DNA of 46,471 nucleotides from positions 1 through 46,471 of the forward strand of contig JAUSGH010000022.1 in assembly GCA_030649055.1 (NCBI GenBank). The letters are read 5' to 3'. Both the position numbers and the translations under genes were made by a program. Below, piece by piece: positions 16,500 through 23,284 of this stretch; position 1 is the stretch's first letter; each line of letters starts with the position of its first letter. The notes beneath the pieces were generated by a model. The model did not search any database. It had not been told where the DNA came from and worked only from the letters and a program-made list of their open reading frames with translations. This DNA comes from a bacterium (GTDB lineage: Bacteria; Patescibacteriota; Minisyncoccia; UBA6257; JAUSGH01).

Positions 16500-16598
16500 T
16501 GTCATTCCCCAACTGTCATGCTGAGTCGCAACGAAGCATCTCCTAAAACTCGCAAAAGAGATCCTTCGCCCGCCACTGCGGACATCAGGATGACCCTG
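16500..16598. repeat. REP-like imperfect palindrome
   Basis: GTCATGCTGAGTCGCAACGA ... ATCCTTCGCCC ... ATCAGGATGAC. Outer ends are complementary (GTCATGCTGA/TCAGGATGAC) and an inner GATC..TTCG part is GC-rich. It resembles dispersed intergenic repeats found in many bacteria. Single copy in this window. Confidence 0.55.
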
Positions 16599-16600
16599 GG

Positions 16601-17137
16601 TTAAAACTCTATCGCCATCTTCGCCAACTTGCCCTTCGTAAACGGATGTTTCAACTCGCGCATTTCCGTCGCCAAATCCGCCGCTTTGATGATTGACGCC
16701 GGCGCGCCGCGTCCGGTCAAGACCACGAGTTTTTCCAGCGGAACTTTTTTTATGGCGCGGAGCACATCGGCAACCTTCAGCAGTCTCAGCGACATCGCGA
16801 CATTTATTTCATCCAAAACTATCAAGTCCCACTTTCCGCTTTCCAATTCATCCGTAAAAAATTTTAACGCGGTGCGCGCCGCTTCGGCGTGTTTTTCCCG
16901 CGGCAATGTATCGCCAAGTATCCCCACAAAACCAAGCCCTTTTTTTATCAGCCGAAATTCTCCACGCGTTGTTTCGCCGGCTTTTGTGGTGATGTCCGCA
17001 AACTCCTCTCCGGATTTCCACGGCCCTTTAATCCACTGAATCATCAGCACGCGTTTGCCGCGGCCCAACGCGCGAACTGCTTGGCCGAGCGCGGCCGTGG
17101 TCTTACCTTTTCCGTTACCCGTGAAGACAATAATCAT
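16601..17137 (-). CDS. CobO/BtuR-type corrinoid adenosyltransferase-like P-loop protein
   Basis: 178 residues. The P-loop 'FTGNGKGKTTAALGQAVRAL' begins at residue 4, followed by 'VLMIQWIKGPW', 'LIVLDEINVAM' and 'VLTGRGAP', all diagnostic of the BtuR/CobO/CobP family. These enzymes attach the adenosyl group to cob(I)alamin. No other B12 gene is in the window, and CPR genomes usually lack B12 synthesis, so it may serve salvage or have another nucleotide-dependent role. A TATTCT box (17144-17149) stands 6 nt before the ATG, consistent with a leaderless mRNA. Confidence 0.88.
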   Translation of the reverse strand: MIIVFTGNGKGKTTAALGQAVRALGRGKRVLMIQWIKGPWKSGEEFADITTKAGETTRGEFRLIKKGLGFVGILGDTLPREKHAEAARTALKFFTDELESGKWDLIVLDEINVAMSLRLLKVADVLRAIKKVPLEKLVVLTGRGAPASIIKAADLATEMRELKHPFTKGKLAKMAIEF

Positions 17138-17143
17138 AATTTA

Positions 17144-17149
17144 AGAATA
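17144..17149 (-). promoter_or_regulatory. -10 box of the cobO-like gene, leaderless spacing
   Basis: TATTCT on the minus strand, 6 nt before the ATG at 17137. The -35 is weak. Confidence 0.4.
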
Positions 17150-17184
17150 CACGAACCCTCGCCGCAAGGACGAGGGTGTGCGCA

Positions 17185-17325
17185 TCACTTCATGAACGAC
17201 TCATAGCAACCGACCGCGAGCCACGCGAGGCCGAAGACTGTCGCGACGATCACCCAGACCAGAATGAACGCGGGGATAAGCCCGGAACTCTGTGGCTGTT
17301 CCAGTTGCTTGTTGCCTTCCTGCAC
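17185..17325 (-). CDS. 46-residue single-pass membrane protein
   Basis: GTG start at 17325 preceded by a strong GGAGGA SD. Residues ~16-39 ('LIPAFILVWVIVATVFGLAW') form one membrane helix; the N-terminus is polar and Gln-rich, and the end is CYESFMK. An extended -10 promoter overlaps the stop codon of mnmA just upstream. Below usual gene-caller length limits, but promoter, SD, helix and stop all agree. Function unknown. Confidence 0.65.
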   Translation of the reverse strand: MQEGNKQLEQPQSSGLIPAFILVWVIVATVFGLAWLAVGCYESFMK

Positions 17326-17363
17326 GTTAAATCCTCCAAACCCAGTGGTTGAACGCTTTTTTC

Positions 17364-17372
17364 ATTATACCA
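17364..17372 (-). promoter_or_regulatory. Extended -10 promoter of the 46-residue membrane gene
   Basis: TGG-TATAAT on the minus strand, overlapping the last codons of mnmA. Leader ~32 nt including the GGAGGA SD. Confidence 0.65.
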
Positions 17373-18582
17373 CGATGATTCCCCCGCCGAGCATTTCGCC
17401 CCGCACGTCGTAGAAAACAGCGGATTGTCCCGCGGCGACAAACTTTTGCGGCTTATCAAAAACCAGCTTATAGCTTTTAGCTTTTAGCTTATAGAACATT
17501 GCGGAAGCGAGGGGTTGGCGGTAGCGGACGCGGGCCATTACTGACATTTGACCATTGACTTTTGACATTTGACTTGGGCGAATAAAATTCACCTCCGTTA
17601 ATGTGATTTCCTTCTGATACAACGACGGGTGGTTTTCGGGCGCGATGGTAATGGTGTTCTTTTTTAAATCTTTTGAGATGACGTAGTGCGGTGTTGCGAG
17701 TCCGCCAACGCCAAAACCGTGCCGTTGCCCGATGGTGTACAGATGAGCGCCTTCGTGCGTGCCGACAACGCGCTGGCTTGTCATTCCGGCCTCCGAGCCG
17801 GAATCCATTTTTGCCGGACCTTGACGCTTCTGGATTCCCGCGTTCGCGGGAATGACAGCGGGCGCAAGAAGCACGTTACCTTTTTTCGGCTTAATATATT
17901 GCTTCAAAAAGTCGCGGATGCTCACCTGCCCCAGGAAGCAGATGCCCTGCGAATCCTTTTTTACCGCGGTCAAAAGCCCAAACTTTTTTGCGAGCACCCG
18001 CACCCGCGGCTTCGTGTACTCGCCTATCGGAAAAAGACAATGTGCGAGCTGTTTTTGCGTCAGCGTCCAGAGAAAATATGACTGATCTTTGTTCAAATCG
18101 CGAGCAGTGCAAAGCGACATTTGACATTTGACATTTGACATTTGACCGACGGCTTGACCCGTTTTGTCAATTGTCAATTGTTTCTTGTCAATTGTTGTCC
18201 GCCGAAGGCGGACGTAGTGCCCCGTCGCCACAAAATCCGCCCCCAACTTCCGCGCTTTCTCAAAAAACAGCCCAAACTTGATTTCTTTGTTGCACATCAC
18301 ATCCGGGTTTGGCGTGATGCCGGATTTATACCCCTTAATCATGTAGTCCACCACGCGCTCCTTATACTCTTTTTCAAAATCAAAAACGTAGAATGGAATT
18401 TTTAATTGTTCGGCAACTCTGCGGGCATCCTCGGCATCGCGCTCCGCACAGCCGTCTACGTTGAAGCATTTCATGTGCGCGCCAATAACGTCGTAGCCCT
18501 GTTTGATGAGTAATGCCGCGGCGACGGAGCTGTCTACGCCGCCGGACATGGCTACAAACACTTTGTTACCCTTCTTTTTCAT
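17365..18582 (-). CDS. mnmA: tRNA-specific 2-thiouridylase MnmA with repeat-derived inserts
   Basis: 405 residues against ~360 in typical members. PP-loop ATP pyrophosphatase 'SGGVDSSVAAALL' at residue 14, catalytic Cys in 'DVMCNKEIKFG' and 'GICFLG', plus 'GHYVRLRR', 'DLNKDQSYFLW' and 'LYTIGQRHGFG'. It thiolates U34 of Lys, Glu and Gln tRNAs. At least three stretches are repeat-encoded and not part of the family: ~25 residues after GHYVRLRR (18110-18200), ~32 residues containing 'VIPANAGIQ' (17760-17862) and 'YKLKAKSYKLVFD' (17464-17500). The frame is intact throughout and all catalytic motifs are kept, so the gene is probably functional with external loops. Confidence 0.93.
   Translation of the reverse strand: MKKKGNKVFVAMSGGVDSSVAAALLIKQGYDVIGAHMKCFNVDGCAERDAEDARRVAEQLKIPFYVFDFEKEYKERVVDYMIKGYKSGITPNPDVMCNKEIKFGLFFEKARKLGADFVATGHYVRLRRTTIDKKQLTIDKTGQAVGQMSNVKCQMSLCTARDLNKDQSYFLWTLTQKQLAHCLFPIGEYTKPRVRVLAKKFGLLTAVKKDSQGICFLGQVSIRDFLKQYIKPKKGNVLLAPAVIPANAGIQKRQGPAKMDSGSEAGMTSQRVVGTHEGAHLYTIGQRHGFGVGGLATPHYVISKDLKKNTITIAPENHPSLYQKEITLTEVNFIRPSQMSKVNGQMSVMARVRYRQPLASAMFYKLKAKSYKLVFDKPQKFVAAGQSAVFYDVRGEMLGGGIIVV
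17464..17500. repeat. In-frame repeat in mnmA (AGCTTATAGCTTTTAGC type)
   Basis: Tandem near-copies of AGCTTTT / AGCTTATA in frame near the 3' end of mnmA, encoding 'YKLKAKSYKLVF'. Confidence 0.65.
17537..17577. repeat. 'TGACATTTGACCATTGAC' repeat in mnmA
   Basis: Copies of TGACATTTGAC / TGACCATTGACTTTTGAC in frame. Related copies at 18110-18147 (mnmA) and 34238-34302 (intergenic). Confidence 0.7.
17775..17862. repeat. Palindromic ATTCCCGC element inserted in frame in mnmA
   Basis: Contains TCATTCCGGCC..CCGGAATCC and GGATTCCCGC-GTTC-GCGGGAATGAC, the same palindrome family as 9698-9760. Encodes a ~32-residue insert with 'VIPANAGIQ' and 'MDSGSEAGMT'. Confidence 0.8.
18110..18197. repeat. Tandem TTTGACA and TCAATTG repeats in mnmA
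   Basis: Four copies of GACATTT(G) followed by three TGTCAATTG-like units, in frame, encoding the first extra segment of MnmA. Confidence 0.75.
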
Positions 18583-18588
18583 GCATAT

Positions 18589-18617
18589 AAAATATCACGA
18601 TTTTTTGTAAATCGCAA
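18589..18617 (-). promoter_or_regulatory. mnmA promoter, leaderless spacing
   Basis: -35 TTGCGA (18612-18617), spacer 17, -10 TATTTT (18589-18594), 6 nt before the ATG at 18582. Confidence 0.55.
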
Positions 18618-18631
18618 TGACGCCCCCGTCC

Positions 18632-18660
18632 TACTTCTTATTTCTTACGTCTTATTTCCC
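18632..18660. repeat. 'CTTCTTATTTCTTACGTCTTA' repeat, copy 1
   Basis: Pyrimidine-rich repeat overlapping the end of the nucleotidyltransferase gene. A near-identical copy is at 20790-20820. Confidence 0.65.
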
Positions 18661-19338
18661 TGCTTTCAGATACTCCTCCGCCTTCTTCAAATCCTCCGGA
18701 TAGCCGATGGGGAGCCAAAAATCCGATTGCTCCACGACGAATTTATGGTCTTTCATCATTTTGCTAATTTGATCTACCGCAAAATATTCGCCTTTCGGAT
18801 GCATGGTAACGGGATAATCAAAAATCCTAGTGTCCAGCACGAATACTGCCGGAGAAACGAGGTTTGATTTCGGCACGTCCGGCTTTTCCTCAAAACTGAT
18901 GATTTCGTTTTTGTCGTTCACCTCCACCACGCCGAACTCTTTGGGGTTTGGATGCTCGTGCACCAGCATGGCAAGATCTTTTTGCACCAACAATTTCAGC
19001 GCGCGCGGGCTGTGCAAGTCGTCGCCGATCATAAACACAAATCGTTCACCGGATTCGAGGAGTTCCTTGCAGAGCAGCAACGCATGACCGGTGCCGAGCG
19101 GCTTATCCTGCCACACGTAAGTGACGCGACGCCCCTCAAACACATCACCAAAATACGCCTGCACCATTTCGCCTTTGTAGCCGATAACCAAAATAAGCTC
19201 GGTGATTTCCGATGGCAAACTGCGAATGATGTGCGCGAGGAGCGGAGCGCCCGCTACTTCAATCATCGGCTTCGGTTTTTCAAATGTCAGCGGCCGCATG
19301 CGCTTCCCTTCGCCGGCCGCGAGAATTATTGCTTTCAT
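18652..19338 (-). CDS. Sugar-phosphate nucleotidyltransferase
   Basis: 228 residues. Nucleotidyltransferase (GT-A-like) fold: 'ILAAGEGKRMRPLTFEKPKP' signature at residue 4, 'GTGHALL', 'MIGDDLHS' and 'FEEKPDVPKSNLVSPAVFVL', as in glucose-1-phosphate thymidylyl- or uridylyltransferases. It makes an NDP-sugar for surface polysaccharide or glycosylation; base and sugar specificity cannot be told. Lacks the C-terminal left-handed helix domain of bifunctional enzymes. No SD; upstream lies the AATAACGCGAAT repeat family. Confidence 0.88.
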   Translation of the reverse strand: MKAIILAAGEGKRMRPLTFEKPKPMIEVAGAPLLAHIIRSLPSEITELILVIGYKGEMVQAYFGDVFEGRRVTYVWQDKPLGTGHALLLCKELLESGERFVFMIGDDLHSPRALKLLVQKDLAMLVHEHPNPKEFGVVEVNDKNEIISFEEKPDVPKSNLVSPAVFVLDTRIFDYPVTMHPKGEYFAVDQISKMMKDHKFVVEQSDFWLPIGYPEDLKKAEEYLKAGK

Positions 19339-19345
19339 GGAGTAA

Positions 19346-19395
19346 TCGCTAATAACGCGAATTGAGACGAAATAATGCGAATAACACGAGTATAT
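19346..19395. repeat. AATAACGCGAAT / AATAATGCGAAT repeats
   Basis: Two related 12-mers upstream of the nucleotidyltransferase gene. Same motifs at 30845-30887. Possibly a dispersed intergenic element. Confidence 0.5.
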
Positions 19396-19442
19396 ATCAT
19401 GTAACCTCGCGAGTCACTATTTTATTTCAACATCGCGCGCAG

Positions 19443-19471
19443 TTGCGCTTCATCAAATCGTTCGCTATACT
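19443..19471 (+). promoter_or_regulatory. efp promoter
   Basis: -35 TTGCGC (19443-19448), spacer 17, -10 TATACT (19466-19471). Leader ~50 nt before the ATG at 19527. Confidence 0.7.
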
Positions 19472-19526
19472 GATTCCATCGTATTTGCGTTATTACAAGT
19501 CATTAGCATGATTCGCGATTACTCCT

Positions 19527-20099
19527 ATGCTCAGTTACAACGACTTAAAAATTGGGATGACGTTCCTTTACGAAGGTGAACCGTATGAGGTGCAAGAATA
19601 CGGGTTTTTGCGCATGCAGCAGAGGAAGCCGGTGGCGCAGACGAAAATCAAGAATCTCATCACCGGGAAGATTTTGGAGCGTAATTTCCATCAGAACGAA
19701 AAGTTTGAGGACGTGGAAATTGAAAAAGTTCCGATTAACTTTATTTACGCGCATCGGGATGAGTTTTGGTTCAACGATCCGAATGATCCCAAAAAACGCT
19801 TTGAACTCAAAACAGAAGTACTCGGGACTCCTGGGCAGTTTTTGAAAGCGAACACGAAAGTCATGGCGGTGAAATGGGGCGAGCGCATTATCACGGTGGA
19901 AATTCCGATTAAGATGGAACTGCTAGTGAAAGACGCGCCGCCAAATGAGCGCGGCAACACCGCGCAAGGCGGAAGCAAGCAGGCAGTACTTGAAACCGGA
20001 GCGGCGGTGTCTGTGCCGCTATTCGTGAACACAGGGGATGTGATTAAGGTGAATACGCAGACCGGGGAATATGTGGAGAGGATGGAAAAAGCAAAATAA
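19527..20099 (+). CDS. efp: Elongation factor P with an altered tip loop
   Basis: 190 residues, three beta-barrel domains: 'LKIGMTFLYEGEPYEV' (KOW-like domain I), a middle OB domain, and a C-terminal OB domain ('FVNTGDVIKVNTQTGEYVER'). EF-P relieves ribosome stalling at polyproline by reaching the peptidyl-transferase centre with its domain I tip. Aligning from GEPY to the shared LxTG, without gaps, places 'RMQQRKP' where E. coli has 'KPGKGQA': the conserved Pro/Gly and the modified Lys34 are replaced by Met, Gln, Gln and Arg. The segment 'DAPPNERGNTAQGGSKQAVL' is otherwise normal. Known Lys- or Arg-tip modification is therefore unlikely. Confidence 0.93.
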   Translation: MLSYNDLKIGMTFLYEGEPYEVQEYGFLRMQQRKPVAQTKIKNLITGKILERNFHQNEKFEDVEIEKVPINFIYAHRDEFWFNDPNDPKKRFELKTEVLGTPGQFLKANTKVMAVKWGERIITVEIPIKMELLVKDAPPNERGNTAQGGSKQAVLETGAAVSVPLFVNTGDVIKVNTQTGEYVERMEKAK

Positions 20100-20172
20100 G
20101 AAATTAGCAGTTCACCGGTTTGATTTTTGCGCGCGGTTTCCGCTCGGATAAATTCTCCTCACTTGTTTCGCG

Positions 20173-20319
20173 AAAGCCCTGCATAGTATTGTTCGCGGGT
20201 CCGGCTCAGTCGCCTTTGGCGACTGGCCTTAAAGTCTCGCCCCGCAGAGCGGGGCGAATCGCCCCTGCCTGCCGTCAGGCAGGTCCGACAAACCCGCTCA
20301 CAACACTATGCAGTGCTTT
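20173..20319. repeat. 147-nt nested inverted-repeat element (four-way-junction-like)
   Basis: Outer arms 20173-20200 and 20292-20319 pair at 24 of 28 positions. Inside are three hairpins with perfect arms in a row: 20207-20225 (CAGTCGCC/GGCGACTG), 20237-20257 (TCGCCCCGC/GCGGGGCGA) and 20264-20283 (CCTGCCTG/CAGGCAGG). It lies in the ~400-nt gap between efp and the 20499 gene. The remaining gap sequence contains further small hairpins (CCGCA..TGCGG near 20341, GGCGCC..GGCGC near 20413). No known RNA family is recognised. It could be a structured RNA, a strong terminator, or stacked repeat insertions; the first inner hairpin matches the one at 24881-24905. Confidence 0.6.
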
Positions 20320-20431
20320 CTGGCATTGCATTTATGGTTACCGCACATTATGCGGCGCGCTTTTGGTTTGATGCCTTTTTCATCCTTGGGGCTGGAAGGT
20401 GATGATAATGTGGCGCCTTTGGCGCTTTGAC

Positions 20432-20460
20432 TTGTATTCTTACTACTGTAGTGCTATATT
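20432..20460 (+). promoter_or_regulatory. Promoter of the 64-residue membrane gene
   Basis: -35 TTGTAT (20432-20437), spacer 17, -10 TATATT (20455-20460). Leader ~32 nt with a GGAGGA SD. Confidence 0.7.
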
Positions 20461-20498
20461 TTGATAAGTTTTAGGTAGTTCCATTCGGAGGACTCGCA

Positions 20499-20693
20499 AT
20501 GAATGTCGTCCTTGCTTTTGTCTTGTTTCTCATCGGGCTCGTAGCGTTCATCTTGGCGATAGCGGGGGCTCACGCGAACGGCGACCCCACATTCGCCGCT
20601 GATCCGAAGCACAAGAACGATTTCGGGCTAGTATGCCTTCTTGCCCTCGTCGCGGTCATCTCGCTCTTCAGCGCCGGCTACTGCATCGGGTAG
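20499..20693 (+). CDS. 64-residue two-helix membrane protein
   Basis: MNVVLAFVLFLIGLVAFILA... two helices (~3-23, ~43-61) joined by a polar loop with 'DPTFAADPKHKNDFG'. Strong SD (CGGAGGA) before the ATG, own promoter and terminator. Function unknown. Same gene class as 12620-12874 and 20903-21157. Confidence 0.75.
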   Translation: MNVVLAFVLFLIGLVAFILAIAGAHANGDPTFAADPKHKNDFGLVCLLALVAVISLFSAGYCIG

Positions 20694-20748
20694 GCCGACG
20701 CGAAGACGCGAACCCACAATCCAAACAGCGAAGTAATCCGCAAAACGA

Positions 20749-20789
20749 CCCCGCATTGGCCATAAGCCGGTGCGGGGATTCGATTTTTT
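20749..20789 (+). terminator. Rho-independent terminator
   Basis: CCCCGCA..GGC / GCC..TGCGGGG stem, then ATTCGATTTTTT. Ends the 20499-20693 transcript. Confidence 0.85.
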
Positions 20790-20820
20790 CTTACTTCTTA
20801 TTTCTTACGTCTTACTTCTT
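20790..20820. repeat. 'CTTCTTATTTCTTACGTCTTA' repeat, copy 2
   Basis: Pyrimidine-rich repeat nearly identical to 18632-18660, directly after the terminator. Confidence 0.65.
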
Positions 20821-20856
20821 GCGTAACGGGGCGCTGAATTTTTATGATGTTTCCGG

Positions 20857-20862
20857 TACAAT
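20857..20862 (+). promoter_or_regulatory. -10 box for the 20903 gene
   Basis: TACAAT with a weak -35 (CTGAAT, spacer 17), ~40 nt before the ATG. Confidence 0.45.
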
Positions 20863-20902
20863 AGCATCAGAATCAAGAATCGTCTTTTACGGGAGGATAC
20901 CG

Positions 20903-21157
20903 ATGCCACACTTGATGATGTTTCTCGTCAGCACCGCCGGTGGGTGCCTGTTCGGACTGTTCACTATACTCCTCGTCCGAGACGTCGAACAAACGCGGCT
21001 CTTCAATCTCCTCGCGCGTCACTATAGGTGTCGGGAAAAGCTTTTCCGGCTCCTGCTGGACTACACTCTCGGCGGGCTCACGTTCGAAATCGCCCTCGGC
21101 TTCTTCGCCGCCGCCTCCGTCATCGGATTCACAATCGTCCGCGACCTCATCTGGTGA
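20903..21157 (+). CDS. 84-residue two-helix membrane protein
   Basis: The open frame starts at 20633, but the ATG at 20903 is preceded by GGGAGGA at SD distance, and a terminator and a promoter lie within the longer frame, so 20903 is the real start. Helices at ~4-25 and ~57-80; the middle is Arg/Leu-rich and probably cytoplasmic. Function unknown. Own terminator follows. Confidence 0.72.
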   Translation: MPHLMMFLVSTAGGCLFGLFTILLVRDVEQTRLFNLLARHYRCREKLFRLLLDYTLGGLTFEIALGFFAAASVIGFTIVRDLIW

Positions 21158-21174
21158 CCGCGCGCAAACGTAAA

Positions 21175-21224
21175 CGCCCCGACCACAAACCTTAGAGATA
21201 AGGAGGTCGGGGCGCTGCTTTTTT
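21175..21224 (+). terminator. Rho-independent terminator
   Basis: CGCCCCGACC / GGTCGGGGCG perfect 10-bp stem, 20-nt loop, then CTGCTTTTTTAT. Confidence 0.88.
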
Positions 21225-21228
21225 ATTC

Positions 21229-21322
21229 CTCCTTTCTTAAAGGAGGTGGCCAAAGGTCGGAGGATTTTTCGTTTTGCAAATCCCTCCCCCTTCGGGGACT
21301 CCCTTTAGAAAAGGGAGAATAA
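21229..21322. repeat. Intergenic hairpin repeat
   Basis: CCTCCTTTCTTAAAGGAGG is a hairpin, followed by CCCTCCCCCTTCGGGG and CTCCCTTTAGAAAAGGGAG. It lies between the plus-strand terminator and the stop of the minus-strand ATPase gene and probably also ends that operon. Confidence 0.6.
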
Positions 21323-21329
21323 CCCAGCG

Positions 21330-23246
21330 CTACTTTCGCTTAAGCGCCTCCTGAATCGCGCTCTTCAGCGCCGGAATGTCCGCGTTTGAACCGGGCTCAA
21401 TTTCATCGCGTTTTTTCTCCACGGGTTTGACTTCTCTCTGCGGCATAGGTTTCGCGAGTTTCGGGCCGCCATCGTGCCGGCGATCATCGTGACGCGCTTG
21501 TGTATGCTCACTGTGCGGCCGTTGAGGCTCGCTGTGTGGTCGTGGATGCCCGCCTTCGCCAGAGCTTCGGTGGACAGGTCCGCCATGCGGCGCGCCGCCT
21601 CTCCACTCACCATGTGGGGTCGGCGCCGGTGCGCGCCGCTCCTGTTTATACTCAATACCCAGCCCGGCCAAGCCTTCCATCGTTTCTTGCGTGCGCCGTC
21701 CACTCTCGCGGCTCACCGGCCGTTCGGGCGCGGCTAACTCACCTTTTTGTATTTTTTCAAAACACTCGGAACAATACACCGGTTTCCCCGGCGTCGGCTT
21801 AAACGGCACGCGCGTTTCTTTGCCGCAGTTTGAGCACTTCGCCGGATACATTTCCACCGTGTCCCCGCTTGCCGTTACATGTTTCACCGGTGTTGACAGC
21901 GCCTCGCCCGCCTCGTCCACTGCGCCGGAACCGCTCGCCCATCGCCGGATGTTATCCTCAACCTCCACTGCCGGCCGCGCATAACGCTCGCGCGACATCG
22001 CAATCACATCCCCTACCTTCACCGCTTCGGTAGTTGTTTTAAACGGCGGCAACGTCATCGCGGAAAACGGACGCACCGTGATGCCGTCCACCATCAGCTT
22101 CAGGTAAATCCGATAATTCGGCAGGTTCACAATGTCTTGGATCACAAACTCCGGCTCAAATTCGTTTTCCAAAAATTCGGCGTCCGCCGCGCCAACACGG
22201 AATATAATCATCGTTCCGACGTTGCCAAACACTGCGTCGCGGACTTTTGTTGAAACATCCGTCACGAGTTGCCCCACGTATTGGTGCGCGATAATAAGAT
22301 TCAGCCGATACTTACGCGCTTCGGAAAGCACACCCGCGAATGAATCCGTCGCGAAATTTTGGAACTCGTCCACAAACAAATAAAAATCTCTGCGGTCTTC
22401 CTCCGGAATACGCACGCGCTCCATCGCCGCAAGCTGGATTTTTGTGATAATCATCGCGCCCATCAAGGCGGAGTTGTCTTCGCCAATACGCCCCTTGGAC
22501 ACGTTCACAAGAAAAATCTTCTGCTCGTTCATCAAGTCAAAAATATCAATAGTGCTTTTTGACTGCCCCACCACATTCCGGACAATTGCCGTTGAAAGAA
22601 ATTGTCCGACTTTGTTTTGAATCGGCGCGATAGCTTCATTGCGGAACTTATCCTGCCACTCCTCGTACTCGTTCATCCAAAATGCCTTCACTACCGGATC
22701 CTTCAAATTATTAATGATCTGCTGACGGTAATCTTTGTCCACCAAGAGACGCGGAATGCCGAGGAGCGTCGTGTTCGGCGTATCCAAAAGCGCAAGAATC
22801 GCATTGTTCAAAATGTATTCCATGCGCGCCGACCACACGTTTGACCAGATTTTTGTGAAAATGCCCATGAGGCCGGAGGCCACAAGGTGCTTATACTTCG
22901 GGTCGGGCAGCTCCAGCGGATTAAAACCCATCGGAAATTCGGTGTCCGCCGGGTTGAAATAAATAACGTCTTTGAGGCGCTCCCGCGGAATCTTTTCCAA
23001 CACGCCCTCCACAAGTTCACCGTGCGGGTCAACCACGCACACGCCGTCGCCGTTCAAAATATCCTGCAGAATAAGGTTATGCAGCAACACGGATTTCCCC
23101 GTGCCGGTTTTTCCCATCACGTACATGTGCTGGCGGCGGTCTTTCCGTTTAATGCCAAAAAGACGCTCGGCATTGCGGAAATCCGTTTTTCCGAAATAGA
23201 CGACGTCCTTACTCGGCTGCGTTTCGCTTTTTATCTTCCGCTCCAT
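21330..23246 (-). CDS. TraG/VirB4-like (DUF87-type) ATPase with zinc-ribbon and His-rich tail
   Basis: 638 residues from the ATG at 23246 ('MERKIKSETQPSKDVVYFGK'); the frame is open to 23333, but that would overlap pepA. P-loop ATPase of the HerA/TraG/VirB4 type: Walker A 'GKTGTGKS' (45-52), 'VDPHGELVE', Walker B 'FYLFVDEFQ' (288-296) and 'IIAHQYVGQL' (~318). Residues 471-495 hold a CxxC...CxxC zinc ribbon ('KCSNCGKETRVPF', 'PVYCSECF') found in several CPR proteins. The last ~140 residues are low-complexity (Pro/His/Arg/Gly). Ring ATPases of this family pump DNA or proteins through membranes. Paralogue of 26122-27447. The gene follows pepA by 38 nt. Confidence 0.85.
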   Translation of the reverse strand: MERKIKSETQPSKDVVYFGKTDFRNAERLFGIKRKDRRQHMYVMGKTGTGKSVLLHNLILQDILNGDGVCVVDPHGELVEGVLEKIPRERLKDVIYFNPADTEFPMGFNPLELPDPKYKHLVASGLMGIFTKIWSNVWSARMEYILNNAILALLDTPNTTLLGIPRLLVDKDYRQQIINNLKDPVVKAFWMNEYEEWQDKFRNEAIAPIQNKVGQFLSTAIVRNVVGQSKSTIDIFDLMNEQKIFLVNVSKGRIGEDNSALMGAMIITKIQLAAMERVRIPEEDRRDFYLFVDEFQNFATDSFAGVLSEARKYRLNLIIAHQYVGQLVTDVSTKVRDAVFGNVGTMIIFRVGAADAEFLENEFEPEFVIQDIVNLPNYRIYLKLMVDGITVRPFSAMTLPPFKTTTEAVKVGDVIAMSRERYARPAVEVEDNIRRWASGSGAVDEAGEALSTPVKHVTASGDTVEMYPAKCSNCGKETRVPFKPTPGKPVYCSECFEKIQKGELAAPERPVSRESGRRTQETMEGLAGLGIEYKQERRAPAPTPHGEWRGGAPHGGPVHRSSGEGGHPRPHSEPQRPHSEHTQARHDDRRHDGGPKLAKPMPQREVKPVEKKRDEIEPGSNADIPALKSAIQEALKRK

Positions 23247-23284
23247 ACAATATTTATCAGTATAGAAGAAGAGCGACGCTTGCG

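Noticed and set aside
20100-20498. RNase P RNA, tmRNA or SRP RNA in the largest gene-free gap
   Set aside because: None of the conserved core sequences of these RNAs were seen; only nested inverted repeats and a promoter.
20633-21157. 174-residue gene starting at 20633
   Set aside because: The longer frame runs through the end of the preceding gene and its terminator; SD and promoter place the start at 20903.
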